A model generated the notes under the pieces. That model did not search any database. It saw only the letters and a program-made list of their open reading frames with translations, and was not told the DNA's origin. Of a DNA stretch of 64,000 bases, positions 35,702 to 45,347 are shown piece after piece (positions within the stretch are counted from its first letter, which is position 1; every line of letters begins with the position of its first letter). The translations under genes were made by a program, and so were the position numbers. The stretch is from Paludibacterium yongneupense DSM 18731 (lineage in GTDB: Bacteria; Pseudomonadota; Gammaproteobacteria; Burkholderiales; Chromobacteriaceae), in the NCBI RefSeq assembly GCF_000422925.1, contig NZ_AUGZ01000004.1, positions 186,001 to 250,000 of the forward strand. Reading direction: 5' to 3'.

Positions 35702-36454
35702 ATGCTGGGTAAGCTTTTGCGCTGTTCGCTGTTGACCAGTCTGATGCTGGCCGCTTCCGTGAGTTTTGCCGCCGGCAAGGAACTGGCCGTCGGCGTCGAC
35801 ACCTCGTTCATGCCGTTCGAATTCAAGCAGGGCGAAGCCTTTGTCGGGTTCGACATCGATCTGTGGGCGGAAATCGCCAAGGACCTGAAGCTGCCGTACA
35901 AGATTCACCCGATGGATTTCAACGGTCTGATTCCGGCGCTGCAGACCGGCAATCTGGATGTCGTCATCTCCGGCATGAGCATCAAGGACGAGCGCAAGAA
36001 AGTCATCGACTTCTCCGATCCCTACTACGATAGCGGTCTGGCTGTCATGGTTCGCAAGGACGACAAGTCCATCCATGCGATCAAGGATCTGAACGGCAAG
36101 GTCATCGCCGCCAAGACCGGCACCGTTGCCATCGACTGGATCAAGAAAAGCCTGAAGCCGCAGGAAGTGCGTCAGTTCCCCAATGTCGATCAGGCTTATA
36201 TGGAACTGGAAGCCGGTCGCGTGGATGCTGCGATTCACGATGCTCCGAATGTGCTCTATTTCGCCAACACCGCCGGCAAGGGCAAGGTCAAGGCCGTGGT
36301 GACCATGGCTGGCGACGACCGCTACGGCATCGGCTTCCCCAAGGGCAGCCCGCTGGTGGCCAAGGTCAACGCCGATCTGAAGAAGATCAAGAGCGACGGT
36401 CGCTATACCCGGATCTACAAGAAGTGGTTCGGTACCGTTCCGCCCAAGGATTGA
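35702..36454 (+). CDS. glnH: Glutamine ABC transporter periplasmic binding protein
   Basis: 250 residues with a signal peptide ending near SVSFA (residue 23) and no lipobox. SBP family 3 landmarks: VDTSFMPFEFKQGEAFVGFD, GNLDVVISGMSIKDERKK and AAKTGTVAIDWIK. Close to GlnH in length and sequence. AGGAG precedes the ATG. It delivers glutamine to GlnPQ. The hairpins after its stop probably leave more glnH than glnPQ message. Confidence 0.92.
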   Translation: MLGKLLRCSLLTSLMLAASVSFAAGKELAVGVDTSFMPFEFKQGEAFVGFDIDLWAEIAKDLKLPYKIHPMDFNGLIPALQTGNLDVVISGMSIKDERKKVIDFSDPYYDSGLAVMVRKDDKSIHAIKDLNGKVIAAKTGTVAIDWIKKSLKPQEVRQFPNVDQAYMELEAGRVDAAIHDAPNVLYFANTAGKGKVKAVVTMAGDDRYGIGFPKGSPLVAKVNADLKKIKSDGRYTRIYKKWFGTVPPKD

Positions 36455-36470
36455 TCCTGCGCCGGAAACG

Positions 36471-36540
36471 GCCACCGTGCATTTCGGTGGCATGAATCAC
36501 ATGGAGTCGCCGACGGCGGCGCGGCAGCTTCGCGCCGCCG
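36471..36540 (+). promoter_or_regulatory. Two intercistronic hairpins between glnH and glnP
   Basis: First stem GCCACCG/CGGTGGC (36471-36491, 7-nt loop); second stem CGGCGGCGCG/CGCGCCGCCG (36514-36540, 7-nt loop). Neither has a T-run. They probably stabilise the glnH message or reduce read-through, giving excess binding protein. Confidence 0.6.
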
Positions 36541-36566
36541 CCGCGATTCGTTTCAGGAGGTCATGA

Positions 36567-37223
36567 GTGGATTTCGATTGGTCGGTTGTCATCAGTGCCT
36601 TGCCCGATTTGCTCCAGGGCGCCCGCTTGACGGTTTTCATCGCGGCGCTGGGTTTGCTGGGCGGCTTTATCGTGGGTTTCATCGCCGGTGTGTGCCGTGC
36701 GTACGGTCCCCCGGTGCTCAATGTTCTGGCTCAGGTTTACATCGAATTGATCCGCGGCACCCCTATCGTGGTGCAGGTCATGTTCGTCTATTTTGCCTTG
36801 CCCATGCTCGCCAATGTGCGTATCGACGGGCTGACTGCGGCGGTCTTCGCGATCACGATCAACTCGGGAGCGTATCTGGCCGAGGTGGTGCGCGGCGCTT
36901 TCCTGTCCATTCCAAAGGGGCTGACCGAAGCGGGGCTGGCCATGGGGCTGCCCATGCCGCGCGTGCTGCTGAAGATCATCGGCCCGCTGGCTTTCCGCCG
37001 TCTGATCCCGCCCCTCGGCAATCAGTGCATCGTCAGTCTGAAAGATACTTCGCTGTTCATCGTGATCGGTGTCGGCGAACTGACACGCAAGGGCCAGGAG
37101 ATCATCGCGGGTAATTTCCGTGCCGTGGAGATCTGGTCGGCAGTTGCGATTTTCTACCTGGTGATGACCGGGTGCATGACGGTGGTATTGCGTTTGATTG
37201 AGAAGAGGATGCGTATCCTATGA
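36567..37223 (+). CDS. glnP: Glutamine ABC transporter permease
   Basis: 218 residues from a GTG with AGGAGG upstream; the nearby ATG at 36563 is in another frame. The protein begins MDFDWSVV like GlnP and carries five membrane segments and the EAA-loop region [20 protein letters not shown]. It also has [11 protein letters not shown] and [20 protein letters not shown], very close to E. coli GlnP. Overlaps glnQ by 4 bp. Confidence 0.93.
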   Translation: MDFDWSVVISALPDLLQGARLTVFIAALGLLGGFIVGFIAGVCRAYGPPVLNVLAQVYIELIRGTPIVVQVMFVYFALPMLANVRIDGLTAAVFAITINSGAYLAEVVRGAFLSIPKGLTEAGLAMGLPMPRVLLKIIGPLAFRRLIPPLGNQCIVSLKDTSLFIVIGVGELTRKGQEIIAGNFRAVEIWSAVAIFYLVMTGCMTVVLRLIEKRMRIL

Positions 37224-37948
37224 GCATGGTCGAGTTTCGCGATGTGACAAAAAGTTTTGGCGCCTTGCCTGTGCTCAAGGGCATCAATCTGAAAATAGAC
37301 AGCGGAGAAGTCGTGGTTGTGGTGGGGCCTTCCGGCTCCGGCAAGTCGACGATGCTGCGCTGTATCAATGCGCTGGAAAAAATCACCTCGGGCGAGTTGG
37401 TGGTCGATGGCCTGAGCGTGAAGGGCAAGCCGGCCGACATTCATCGCATTCGACTGGAAGCCGGCATGGTGTTTCAGCAGTTCAATCTGTTTCCGCAGAT
37501 GACGGCGCTCGAAAACGTCATGTTCGGTCCGCGCGAAGTCCGCGATGCGAGCGTGGCCGAAGCGCGCACGCTCGCGCTGGAGCTGCTGGACAAAGTTGGA
37601 CTGGCCGACCGCGCCAACCACTACCCGTCCGAGCTGTCGGGCGGCCAGCAGCAGCGCGTCGCCATCGCACGCGCACTGGCGATCCGCCCGAAGCTGATGT
37701 TGTTCGATGAGCCGACGTCGGCGCTGGACCCGGAGCTGCGGCACGAAGTGCTCAAAGTGATGCAGGACCTGGCGCAGGAGGGCATGACGATGATCGTCGT
37801 TACCCACGAGATCGGTTTTGCCCGCCATGTCGGCACACGCCTGGTGTTCATGGATCAGGGCGTGATCGCCGAAGACGGCAAGCCGGCGGAGTTGATCGAT
37901 AACCCGCCGACCCCGCGTTTGCAGGACTTCCTCAAGCACGTCGCCTGA
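37220..37948 (+). CDS. glnQ: Glutamine ABC transporter ATPase
   Basis: 242 residues. Walker [10 protein letters not shown], signature [15 protein letters not shown] and Walker [16 protein letters not shown] are intact, with the H-loop VTHEIGFA. Polar amino-acid transporter group. Last gene of glnHPQ; a terminator follows 36 bp later. Confidence 0.94.
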   Translation: MSMVEFRDVTKSFGALPVLKGINLKIDSGEVVVVVGPSGSGKSTMLRCINALEKITSGELVVDGLSVKGKPADIHRIRLEAGMVFQQFNLFPQMTALENVMFGPREVRDASVAEARTLALELLDKVGLADRANHYPSELSGGQQQRVAIARALAIRPKLMLFDEPTSALDPELRHEVLKVMQDLAQEGMTMIVVTHEIGFARHVGTRLVFMDQGVIAEDGKPAELIDNPPTPRLQDFLKHVA

Positions 37949-37984
37949 GCCCTTCCGGGGCTTTGCGTGCACATGCGTCGAACA

Positions 37985-38016
37985 GCGGCGCCGGCATGAT
38001 GCCCGGCGCCGCTTTT
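37985..38016 (+). terminator. Rho-independent terminator of glnHPQ
   Basis: 10-bp stem GCGGCGCCGG/CCGGCGCCGC with an 8-nt loop and TTTT on the plus strand, between glnQ and the convergent cbiB. Confidence 0.75.
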
Positions 38017-38022
38017 GCATGC

Positions 38023-38946
38023 TCACAGCCAGAGGGAAAGGCAGCCCCCGACGCAAGCGGCCGCCAGCCACAGGACGATCGTGCCATTGACCAGCCCCAG
38101 TGCGCGGCGGATATCGTGCCCGTCCGGCGCGCGTCCCTGACCCAGCAGCGGGCGGGCTTTCCACTTGCCGTGATAATAGGCGGGCCCGCCGAGCTCCAGC
38201 GCGAGCGCGCCGGCACCGGCAGCCATGACCGGCCCTGCATTCGGGCTGTACCAGGTCGGCGCCTGTGTGCGCCAGCAGCGCCAGCCGCGGCGGAAATCAC
38301 CGAGCAGGCAGTAGCTGATGGCCGTCAGCCGTGCCGGCACATAGTTGAGCACATCGTCGAGCCGGGCCGCCGCCCAGCCGAAATGAAGGAAGCGTTCGTT
38401 GCGATAACCCCACATCGCATCCAGCGTGTTGGCCAGCCGGTAGAGCACGACGCCGGGCGCGCCGGCAACGATATACCAGAACAGCGCGGCGAAGACGGCG
38501 TCGCTGCCGTTCTCCAGCACCGACTCTATGGTTGCGCGTGCAACGTCGCTGTGATGCATGCGCCGGGTGTCGCGGCTGACGATCATGGCGACACGGTCGC
38601 GTGCCCGGAGCAGGTCCTTGCCGACGAGTGCGTCGCCGACCGCGAGCGCGTGTTGATTCAGGCTGCGTGGCGCTATGCACAGATAGAGCAGCAGCACGTT
38701 GACGACCGGGGCGATGAGCGGCTGGCGCGCGAGCACGCCGGCGAGCACGGTCGGAGGCAGCAACAGGACAAGCCAGCCGAGCAGGCCGGCCGCGCGCGTC
38801 GATCGCGGCGAGCGCGGGCGGCGGCGCAAACGCGCTTCGACCCGGGTGGCGAGACGACCGAAACCGACCAGCGGATGCCAACGCCGGGGCTCGCCGCATA
38901 CCCGGTCCAGCAGCACGGCGCCCAGCAGGGTGAAAAAAAGAAGCAT
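38023..38946 (-). CDS. cbiB: Adenosylcobinamide-phosphate synthase CbiB/CobD
   Basis: 307 residues with four to five membrane segments. CbiB signatures: [20 protein letters not shown] at the N terminus, [27 protein letters not shown] and [16 protein letters not shown]. It attaches aminopropanol phosphate to adenosylcobyric acid in vitamin B12 synthesis. No other cobalamin gene or B12 riboswitch is visible nearby. The ribosome site before ATG 38946 is weak. It is divergent from nirB. Confidence 0.92.
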   Translation of the reverse strand: MLLFFTLLGAVLLDRVCGEPRRWHPLVGFGRLATRVEARLRRRPRSPRSTRAAGLLGWLVLLLPPTVLAGVLARQPLIAPVVNVLLLYLCIAPRSLNQHALAVGDALVGKDLLRARDRVAMIVSRDTRRMHHSDVARATIESVLENGSDAVFAALFWYIVAGAPGVVLYRLANTLDAMWGYRNERFLHFGWAAARLDDVLNYVPARLTAISYCLLGDFRRGWRCWRTQAPTWYSPNAGPVMAAGAGALALELGGPAYYHGKWKARPLLGQGRAPDGHDIRRALGLVNGTIVLWLAAACVGGCLSLWL

Positions 38947-39126
38947 CGCAGGCGCATTCGCAAGGGTGAAGCCGCATTATAAACCCCGTCGCGTCCCTGT
39001 TGCGACGGGAGCCGCCAATGTGACTACGCCGATTGGACTATTGAGCATGCCACCGGCAGTGCCTAAGCTGGTGCCCTTGCTCCGCACGCCGGATCGAAGC
39101 GCCCATTTCTTTTCTGAGGACCCCCC

Positions 39127-41583
39127 GTGAACAAGCCCAAACTGGTGCTGATCGGCAATGGCATGGCCGGCATCCGGACGCTGGAAGAGTTGCTGGCCCT
39201 GGCCCCCGACCACTATGAGATCACCGTCTTCGGCGCCGAGCCCCATCCCAACTACAACCGCATCATGCTGTCGCCCGTGCTCGCCGGTGAGCTGGCCTTC
39301 GACAGCATCGTTCTCAATGATCTGAGCTGGTACCAGCGGCATGGCATCGACCTGCACATCGGCCGCCGTATCGTCGCCATCGATCGCGAGCGGTGCACGG
39401 TCACGGCCGACGATGGCAGCATGGTCTCCTACGATCGCCTGCTGATTGCCACCGGCTCGCGTCCGGTGATGTTGCCCTTGCCTGGCAAGGATCTGGCCGG
39501 CGTTCTCGCGTACCGGGATATCGCCGATACCGAACAGATGATCGCGGCGGCGGCCTGCTGTCGTCGCGCCATCGTCATCGGCGGCGGTCTGCTCGGGCTG
39601 GAAGCGGCTTACGGACTCAAGCAGCGTGGAATGGAGGTGGACGTGATCCATCTCGGCCCGTGGCTGCTGGAACGCCAACTCGACCGGCAAGCGGCGCAGC
39701 TGTTGCAGACCTCGCTCGAGGCGCGCGGCATCCGCTTCCATATCGGGCGCCAGACCCAGGAACTGGTCGACGACGGCCGTGGCCGCGTCGGAGCGGTGCG
39801 TTTGCGCGATGGCGATAGCGTGCCCGCCGAACTGGTCGTGATGGCGGTCGGCATCCGTCCCGAGGTCGAACTGGCCGAGGCGGCCGGCTTGCAGTGCAAT
39901 AACGGTATCGTGGTCAGCGACAGCCTGCAGACGTTCGATGCGCGCATCTACGCTGTCGGCGAGTGCGTGAACCACCGCGGCGTCGGCTATGGCCTGGTTG
40001 CGCCCTTGTTCGAGATGGCGAAGGTTGCCGCCAAGCACCTGGCCGGCATCGGCGGCGCGAGCTACCCGGGTTCGCAGTTGGCGACCCGGCTCAAGGTCAG
40101 CGGCATCGATCTGTTTTCGGCCGGCGACTACCAGGGGGGCGACGACTGCGAAGAAGTGATCCTGTCCGATGCCGGCGCCGGCGTTTACAAGAAGCTGGTG
40201 CTGCGTGCCGACAAACTCGTCGGCGTGTGTCTGTACGGCGATACCGGCGACGGCGCCTGGTACTTCAAACTGATGCGCGAGGAGAGGACGCTCAGTGACC
40301 TGCGCGAACGGCTGATCTTCGGTGAGACCAGCCTCGGCGATGGCGGACATCAGGGCCAGAACCGGGGTGCGGCGATGGCCGACAGCGACGAAGTCTGCGG
40401 TTGCAACGGCGTGTGCAAGGGCACCATCGTCAAAGCGATCAAGGAAAAAGGGCTGTTCTGCGTCGATGACGTCAAAAAACACACCAAGGCCGCGAGTTCC
40501 TGTGGCTCATGCACCGGGCTGGTCGAGCAGATCCTGAGCGCGACCCTGGGCAGCGATTTCCAGCAGGCCCCCAAGCGCAAGGCAATGTGCGGCTGTACCG
40601 ATCTGTCGCATGCCGAAGTGCGGGCGGCGATTCGCGACCGCCATCTGCTCGATATTCCGGCCACGATGCGCGAGTTGCAGTGGCGCAGTGGCGACGGGTG
40701 TTCGAGCTGTCGGCCCGCACTCAACTACTATCTGATTTCCACCTGGCCGCATGAGGCCAGGGACGACCCGCAATCGCGCTTTATCAACGAGCGCGCGCAC
40801 GCCAATATTCAGAAAGATGGCCGCTTCTCGGTCATCCCCCAGATGAAGGGGGGCGTCACGACGCCGGCCGAGCTGCGCCGTATCGCCGATGTGGCCGACA
40901 AATACCGGGTGGAACAGGTCAAGGTCACAGGCGGGCAGCGCATCGACCTCTTGGGCGTGAACAAGGAAGACTTGCCCGCGATATGGAGCGAGCTGGGGAT
41001 GAACTCCGGGCACGGCTACGGAAAGTCCCTGCGCACGGTCAAGACCTGCGTCGGCTCGCGCTTCTGCCGCTTCGGCACGCAGGACAGTACCGGCATGGGC
41101 ATCGCGCTGGAGACGATGCTGGCTACGATGTGGAGTCCGCACAAGGTCAAACTGGCGGTTTCGGGGTGCCCGCGCAATTGCGCCGAGGCCGGGATCAAGG
41201 ATGTCGGCGTCGTCGCGGTCGACTCGGGGTGGGAGATCTATGTCGGCGGGAATGGCGGCATCAAAACCGAGGTCGCCCAGTTTCTGGTCAAGGTGAAGAC
41301 CGGGGACGAGGTTCTGCTGTATAGCGCCGCTTTCCTGCAGCTGTACCGCGAAGAGGCATTCTATCTCGAACGTACCGTCCACTTCATCGAGCGTGTCGGA
41401 CTCGACTATATCAAGGCGCAGGTCGTCGACGACGCCGAACAGCGCGACGCGCTGGCGCGGCGCCTGCATTTTGCGCTCGATGGCGTGCCGGACCCGTGGC
41501 GCGCCCGGGTCGACGATGCGGCTCTGCGCCAGGAGTTCACGCCGCTGCCCGTCGGCCGGCACCGTACACAGGAGACGTTATGA
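39127..41583 (+). CDS. nirB: NADH-dependent assimilatory-type nitrite reductase, large subunit
   Basis: 818 residues from a GTG with TGAGGA upstream. The order is FAD/NAD(P) reductase domain (GNGMAGIRTLEEL at the start, VIGGGLLGLEAAYGLK near 157), then a BFD-like 2Fe-2S region with paired cysteines (VCGCNGVC; SSCGSCTG), then the sulfite/nitrite reductase domain. The siroheme-4Fe4S cysteines are in TCVGSRFC and SGCPRNC. It reduces nitrite to ammonium in the cytoplasm. Coupled to nirD. No nitrate reductase or transporter follows. Confidence 0.96.
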   Translation: MNKPKLVLIGNGMAGIRTLEELLALAPDHYEITVFGAEPHPNYNRIMLSPVLAGELAFDSIVLNDLSWYQRHGIDLHIGRRIVAIDRERCTVTADDGSMVSYDRLLIATGSRPVMLPLPGKDLAGVLAYRDIADTEQMIAAAACCRRAIVIGGGLLGLEAAYGLKQRGMEVDVIHLGPWLLERQLDRQAAQLLQTSLEARGIRFHIGRQTQELVDDGRGRVGAVRLRDGDSVPAELVVMAVGIRPEVELAEAAGLQCNNGIVVSDSLQTFDARIYAVGECVNHRGVGYGLVAPLFEMAKVAAKHLAGIGGASYPGSQLATRLKVSGIDLFSAGDYQGGDDCEEVILSDAGAGVYKKLVLRADKLVGVCLYGDTGDGAWYFKLMREERTLSDLRERLIFGETSLGDGGHQGQNRGAAMADSDEVCGCNGVCKGTIVKAIKEKGLFCVDDVKKHTKAASSCGSCTGLVEQILSATLGSDFQQAPKRKAMCGCTDLSHAEVRAAIRDRHLLDIPATMRELQWRSGDGCSSCRPALNYYLISTWPHEARDDPQSRFINERAHANIQKDGRFSVIPQMKGGVTTPAELRRIADVADKYRVEQVKVTGGQRIDLLGVNKEDLPAIWSELGMNSGHGYGKSLRTVKTCVGSRFCRFGTQDSTGMGIALETMLATMWSPHKVKLAVSGCPRNCAEAGIKDVGVVAVDSGWEIYVGGNGGIKTEVAQFLVKVKTGDEVLLYSAAFLQLYREEAFYLERTVHFIERVGLDYIKAQVVDDAEQRDALARRLHFALDGVPDPWRARVDDAALRQEFTPLPVGRHRTQETL

Positions 41584-41906
41584 TGCACTGGCAAGCGATT
41601 TGCCGTCTGGATGAAATTCCCCTGCGCGGCTCACGCGTGGTCAAACGCGAGGGCGAAGTCGATATCGCCGTGTTCCGCTGTGCGGATGACAGGGTATTCG
41701 CTCTTGCCGATCGCTGTCCGCACAAGGGCGGGCCGCTGTCACAGGGCATCGTGAGCGGGCACAAGGTGAGCTGTCCGCTGCACGGCATGCAATTAGGGTT
41801 GGAAGAGGGGAGGGCGCTCGAGCCGGACGAAGGCTGCGTCGGACGCTTCCCGGTCCGGGTCGTGGATGGCCGGGTCGAACTGGATACCACCCCGATCGCG
41901 CCATGA
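41580..41906 (+). CDS. nirD: Nitrite reductase small subunit (Rieske type)
   Basis: 108 residues. Starts ATGATG overlapping the nirB stop, with AGGAG upstream (either ATG is possible). The Rieske ligands are complete: CPHKGGPLS and CPLHGMQL (Cys-x-His and Cys-x2-His), so it likely carries a 2Fe-2S cluster, unlike some NirD proteins that have lost it. Partner of NirB. The 249 bp after it hold no gene I can support. Confidence 0.93.
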   Translation: MMHWQAICRLDEIPLRGSRVVKREGEVDIAVFRCADDRVFALADRCPHKGGPLSQGIVSGHKVSCPLHGMQLGLEEGRALEPDEGCVGRFPVRVVDGRVELDTTPIAP

Positions 41907-42155
41907 TGCGCGGGCGGGGTGGGCTTGCTCCCGCGCCGGTTCGTGTCGTCAGGTCGCGAAAGACGTGATCCGGGCCCGCGCATGGCCTCGTCCCGCATTG
42001 TTGCGCTCTGCTCGGCGCGCTCGCCCCGGCCTCATTCCGGGCGGGGTGACATTTGCCGGGCACCATGGCCTGGCTGCGCTCTGATCGTCAGCCTGGCGAC
42101 CGGCGCCGTGATGCATGCCGTATACTCTAGTGGAGATCGATAGAGGAGGGCGAGC

Positions 42156-42989
42156 ATGCGTACCGTGACGTTGCCGGGGGGCGAGCGGGTTCCCGCACTG
42201 GGCATGGGGAGCTGGTCGATGGGGGAAATCCCCGCACATCGACGCGATGAAATCGCGACCGTACGGCTTGGCGTCGAACTGGGCACGACGCTGATCGATA
42301 CTGCCGAGATGTATGGCGAGGGTCTGACTGAACAGTTTTTGGGCGAGGCCCTGTCCGGCCTGCGCGAGCGGGTGTTCCTGGTCAGCAAGGTCTACCCGCA
42401 CAATGCGAGCCGCCGCGGCGTGCAGCATGCATGCGAGCAGAGCCTGCGTCGCCTTCGCACCGACCGGCTCGACCTCTACCTGCTGCATTGGCGCGGGCGT
42501 GAACCGCTGGCCGAAACCATCGCCGGCTTCGAAGACTTGCGCGCTGCCGGCAAGATCCGCTACTGGGGCGTCAGCAACTTCGATACCGACGATATGGAAG
42601 AATTGTTTGCCTTGCCGGGTGGAGACCGCTGCGCGGTCAATCAGGTGCTGTACAACCTGACCCGGCGCGGCCCCGAGTTCGACCTGCTGCCGTGGATGCG
42701 TGCGCACGATGTTCCGCTGATGGCCTATAGCCCGATCGAACAGGGGCGGGTCGCAAACGGCGGCGCGATCGCCGCGATCGCCGCGCAACGCGGTGTCAGC
42801 CACTGGCAGGTGGCACTGGCCTGGGTCCTGCGCCGGCCGGACGCCATCGCCATCCCGCAGACATCGAAGATCGCGCATCTGCGCTTGAATTACGAGGCCG
42901 GGAGCCTTGTCCTGTCCGACGAGGAACTGGCGCAGCTCGATAGCCAGTTCGCGCCTCCCGCGCGCAAGCGCGCGCTGGAGATGATCTGA
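42156..42989 (+). CDS. Aldo/keto reductase
   Basis: 277 residues with GAGGAGG before the ATG. The catalytic tetrad is intact and at standard positions: Asp48, Tyr53 (DTAEMYGEG), Lys78 (SKVYP) and His111 (LLHWRG). The NADPH-binding end IPQTSKIAHL is present. It reduces aldehydes or ketones; the physiological substrate is unknown. It converges on the LysR gene with a 3-bp gap. Confidence 0.93.
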   Translation: MRTVTLPGGERVPALGMGSWSMGEIPAHRRDEIATVRLGVELGTTLIDTAEMYGEGLTEQFLGEALSGLRERVFLVSKVYPHNASRRGVQHACEQSLRRLRTDRLDLYLLHWRGREPLAETIAGFEDLRAAGKIRYWGVSNFDTDDMEELFALPGGDRCAVNQVLYNLTRRGPEFDLLPWMRAHDVPLMAYSPIEQGRVANGGAIAAIAAQRGVSHWQVALAWVLRRPDAIAIPQTSKIAHLRLNYEAGSLVLSDEELAQLDSQFAPPARKRALEMI

Positions 42990-42992
42990 TGC

Positions 42993-43892
42993 TCAGCCTG
43001 CAATCTCGTCCATGAGCCAGGATAGGAACGCGCGGGCGCGCGGCTGCTCTATCCTGTCTTTGCGCGCGACCAGATAGTAGGCGAGTCCGGGGTCGTAGAC
43101 GGCGTCGAACGGCGCCGTCAGCTCGCCGCTGTCCAGCAGCGGCCGCGCCAGTTGATAGCGCCCCATTGCGACCCCGAGTCCCGCGCGGGCGGCGATGATC
43201 GCCGCGTCGTAATGCGTGAAACTATACTCGCGGCAGTGTTCAGGGCTGCCCAGGCCCGCCGCCGCGCACCAACTGCGCCATTCCCACCGGTAATCGTTCT
43301 GTTCTATCGATTCCACATCATGCAGCAGCAGACAGTCGAACAAGGCCTCCGGCGCATCGCACAGCCCCATATGCCGTGCATAGTCGGGGCTGCACACCGG
43401 CAGCAATACCTCATCGAGCAGAGGCGTGACGGACAGGCCCGGATAATGGCCGTCGCCATAATCGATCCAGACATCGCTCGGGTACAGGTTGAAATCGACG
43501 CGGCTGCCCTTGGAGCGCAACTGCAGGCTCAGATCCGGATAGCGCCGGTTGAACGACGGCAGGCGAGGCGCGAGCCAGTGCTGGGCAAAGGTCGGGGTGC
43601 AGCCCACGCCTAGGGTGCCGCGCAGGGCATTGAAACGGATATCCTCGATCTCGTCGCCGATGGCGGCGAGGTTCCGGTTCAATAGCAGAAACAGGCGTTC
43701 GCCTTCCGCCGTCAATTCGATGCGCCGCGTCTGGCGGGTAAACAGCACGAAGCCGAGGCGCGTTTCCAGCGTACGCACGCGGTGCGAGAGCGCGCTTTGC
43801 GTGAGGTGCATCTCCTCGGCGGCCAGCTTGAAACTCAGGCAGCGTGCGACACGCTCGAAAAAATACAGGCTGGTGAAATCGGAGAATGCCAT
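42993..43892 (-). CDS. LysR-family regulator (GcvA-like) divergent from GH4 glucosidase
   Basis: 299 residues. HTH AAEEMHLTQSALSHRVRTLE at about 25-44 and the GcvA-type effector domain (FNALRGTLGVGCTPTFAQHW). It reads away from the GH4 gene; the 120-bp spacer contains a perfect dyad 5 bp before its start codon. It probably controls itself and the glucosidase. Confidence 0.92.
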   Translation of the reverse strand: MAFSDFTSLYFFERVARCLSFKLAAEEMHLTQSALSHRVRTLETRLGFVLFTRQTRRIELTAEGERLFLLLNRNLAAIGDEIEDIRFNALRGTLGVGCTPTFAQHWLAPRLPSFNRRYPDLSLQLRSKGSRVDFNLYPSDVWIDYGDGHYPGLSVTPLLDEVLLPVCSPDYARHMGLCDAPEALFDCLLLHDVESIEQNDYRWEWRSWCAAAGLGSPEHCREYSFTHYDAAIIAARAGLGVAMGRYQLARPLLDSGELTAPFDAVYDPGLAYYLVARKDRIEQPRARAFLSWLMDEIAG

Positions 43893-43897
43893 GGTGT

Positions 43898-43930
43898 GGG
43901 CTATGGATGAAATTTACTCAACCATAGCCC
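43898..43930. promoter_or_regulatory. LysR operator dyad
   Basis: Perfect 9-bp inverted repeat GGGCTATGG/CCATAGCCC with 15-bp spacer, directly upstream of the LysR start. A second imperfectly placed pair TTTGTTCA (43942) and TGAACAAA (43980) lies nearer the GH4 gene. Confidence 0.6.
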
Positions 43931-44012
43931 TGCTCTGTGCGTTTGTTCAATGCCTATCGTCAGGACTAGGCTGTTTACGTGAACAAAACTCAGTCATAAA
44001 CCAGGAGCGATA

Positions 44013-45347
44013 ATGAAAACCTACCACCTGACCATCATCGGCGGCGGCTCGACCTATACCCCCGGCATCGTCAAATCGATACTCGACGCGCATGACGTCC
44101 TGCCTCTGCGCAAGCTGGTGCTGCTCGACTGCGACGCCGAGCGCGTCGCTCGCATGGGCGGTTTCGTCCGGCTGCTGCTGGCCGCTCATGCCCCCGAGGT
44201 GGAAGTGGTCGTGACCACGGATCGCGAGCAGGCGTTCAGCGGCATGGACTTTCTGTTCGCCCAGATCCGCTCCGGCGGTCTGCCGATGCGGGCGCTGGAC
44301 GAGCAGATTCCATTGCGTCACGGCGTCGTCGGACAGGAGACCTGCGGCCCCGGCGGTTTTGCCTTCGCCCTGCGCTCGATTCCCGACATGATCGAGATCG
44401 GACGCGATCTGCGCCGCTACGCGCCTGATGCCTGGGTGCTCAACTACTCGAATCCGGCAGCCATCCTGGCCGAGCTGTGGCGGCGCGAATTTCCGGATCT
44501 GAAGTGTCTGTTCATCTGCGATATGCCCATCGTGATCGAGCGCCTGCTGGCGATGACGCTGGGCGTGGAACATGCCGATCTCGCTTTCGACTATGTCGGA
44601 CTCAATCACTTCGGGTGGTGGCGCCATATCTGGGCGCGCGACGGCCGCGATGTGTTGCCGGGGCTGCGCGCGCGCCTGCTCGGCGGCGAAAAGCTCAAGC
44701 TGTTCGAGGACGAGCATGTCAATGCCGACTGGATTCCAACCTTCGAGCGTTTGAGCAAGACACTGGGATATTTTCCAGAATTCATTCCCAACACGTATCT
44801 GCAGTATTACTTCTTCGGCGAAGAGATGGTGGCGGAGAGCCGCCCGGACTACACCCGCGCGAACCGGGTCATGGATACGCGCGAGAAAACGGTATTTGCC
44901 GAGTGCGACCGCTGTGTCGCGGCCGGCTCGGTCGCCGACAGCGATCTCGCCCGCGGCGTGCATGGCGATTTCATCGTCGACCATGTCCGGGCGCTGCTGG
45001 GCGGCGCGCCGTTGCGCACGACGGTCAATGTCCCCAATCGCGGCGCGGTCAAGGGCGTGCCCGATGAGGCTATCGTCGAAGTCCACGGCCTGGTCTCCAC
45101 GCACGGCGTCGAAGCGTTTGCCGTCGGCGAGGTGCCGCACTTTCAGCGCGCACTGATGGTCCAGCAGAACGCTTACGAGCAACTGACAGTCGAAGCCGCG
45201 CTGGAAAACTCTTACTCCAAGGCCTTGCAGGCGCTGACGCTGAACCGGACCGTGCCATCGGCCGATGTCGCCCGCGCTATCCTCGATGACCTCATCGTCG
45301 CCAACCAGGGGCGCTGGCCGGTGCTGGAGCGCGACATCGCCGGCTAG
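44013..45347 (+). CDS. GH4 family 6-phospho-alpha-glucosidase
   Basis: 444 residues. The NAD motif GGGSTYTPG is at the N terminus. GH4 hallmarks are CGPGG (111-115), NYSNP (144-148), the metal cysteine in CDMP (169-172) and the metal histidine in NHFG (His199). The CDMP form is the one known for 6-phospho-alpha-glucosidases such as GlvA. It needs NAD and a divalent metal, and would cleave phosphorylated maltose-like disaccharides in the cytoplasm. AGGAG precedes the ATG. No PTS permease is adjacent to make the phosphorylated substrate. Confidence 0.9.
   Translation: MKTYHLTIIGGGSTYTPGIVKSILDAHDVLPLRKLVLLDCDAERVARMGGFVRLLLAAHAPEVEVVVTTDREQAFSGMDFLFAQIRSGGLPMRALDEQIPLRHGVVGQETCGPGGFAFALRSIPDMIEIGRDLRRYAPDAWVLNYSNPAAILAELWRREFPDLKCLFICDMPIVIERLLAMTLGVEHADLAFDYVGLNHFGWWRHIWARDGRDVLPGLRARLLGGEKLKLFEDEHVNADWIPTFERLSKTLGYFPEFIPNTYLQYYFFGEEMVAESRPDYTRANRVMDTREKTVFAECDRCVAAGSVADSDLARGVHGDFIVDHVRALLGGAPLRTTVNVPNRGAVKGVPDEAIVEVHGLVSTHGVEAFAVGEVPHFQRALMVQQNAYEQLTVEAALENSYSKALQALTLNRTVPSADVARAILDDLIVANQGRWPVLERDIAG

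Noticed and set aside
36563-37114. ATG-started frame overlapping glnP
   Set aside because: Arg/Ala-rich out-of-frame reading. The GTG frame at 36567 gives an unmistakable GlnP.
38947-39126. FNR or cobalamin-riboswitch element between cbiB and nirB
   Set aside because: No TTGAT-N4-ATCAA site and no conserved B12 box or suitable leader length could be found.
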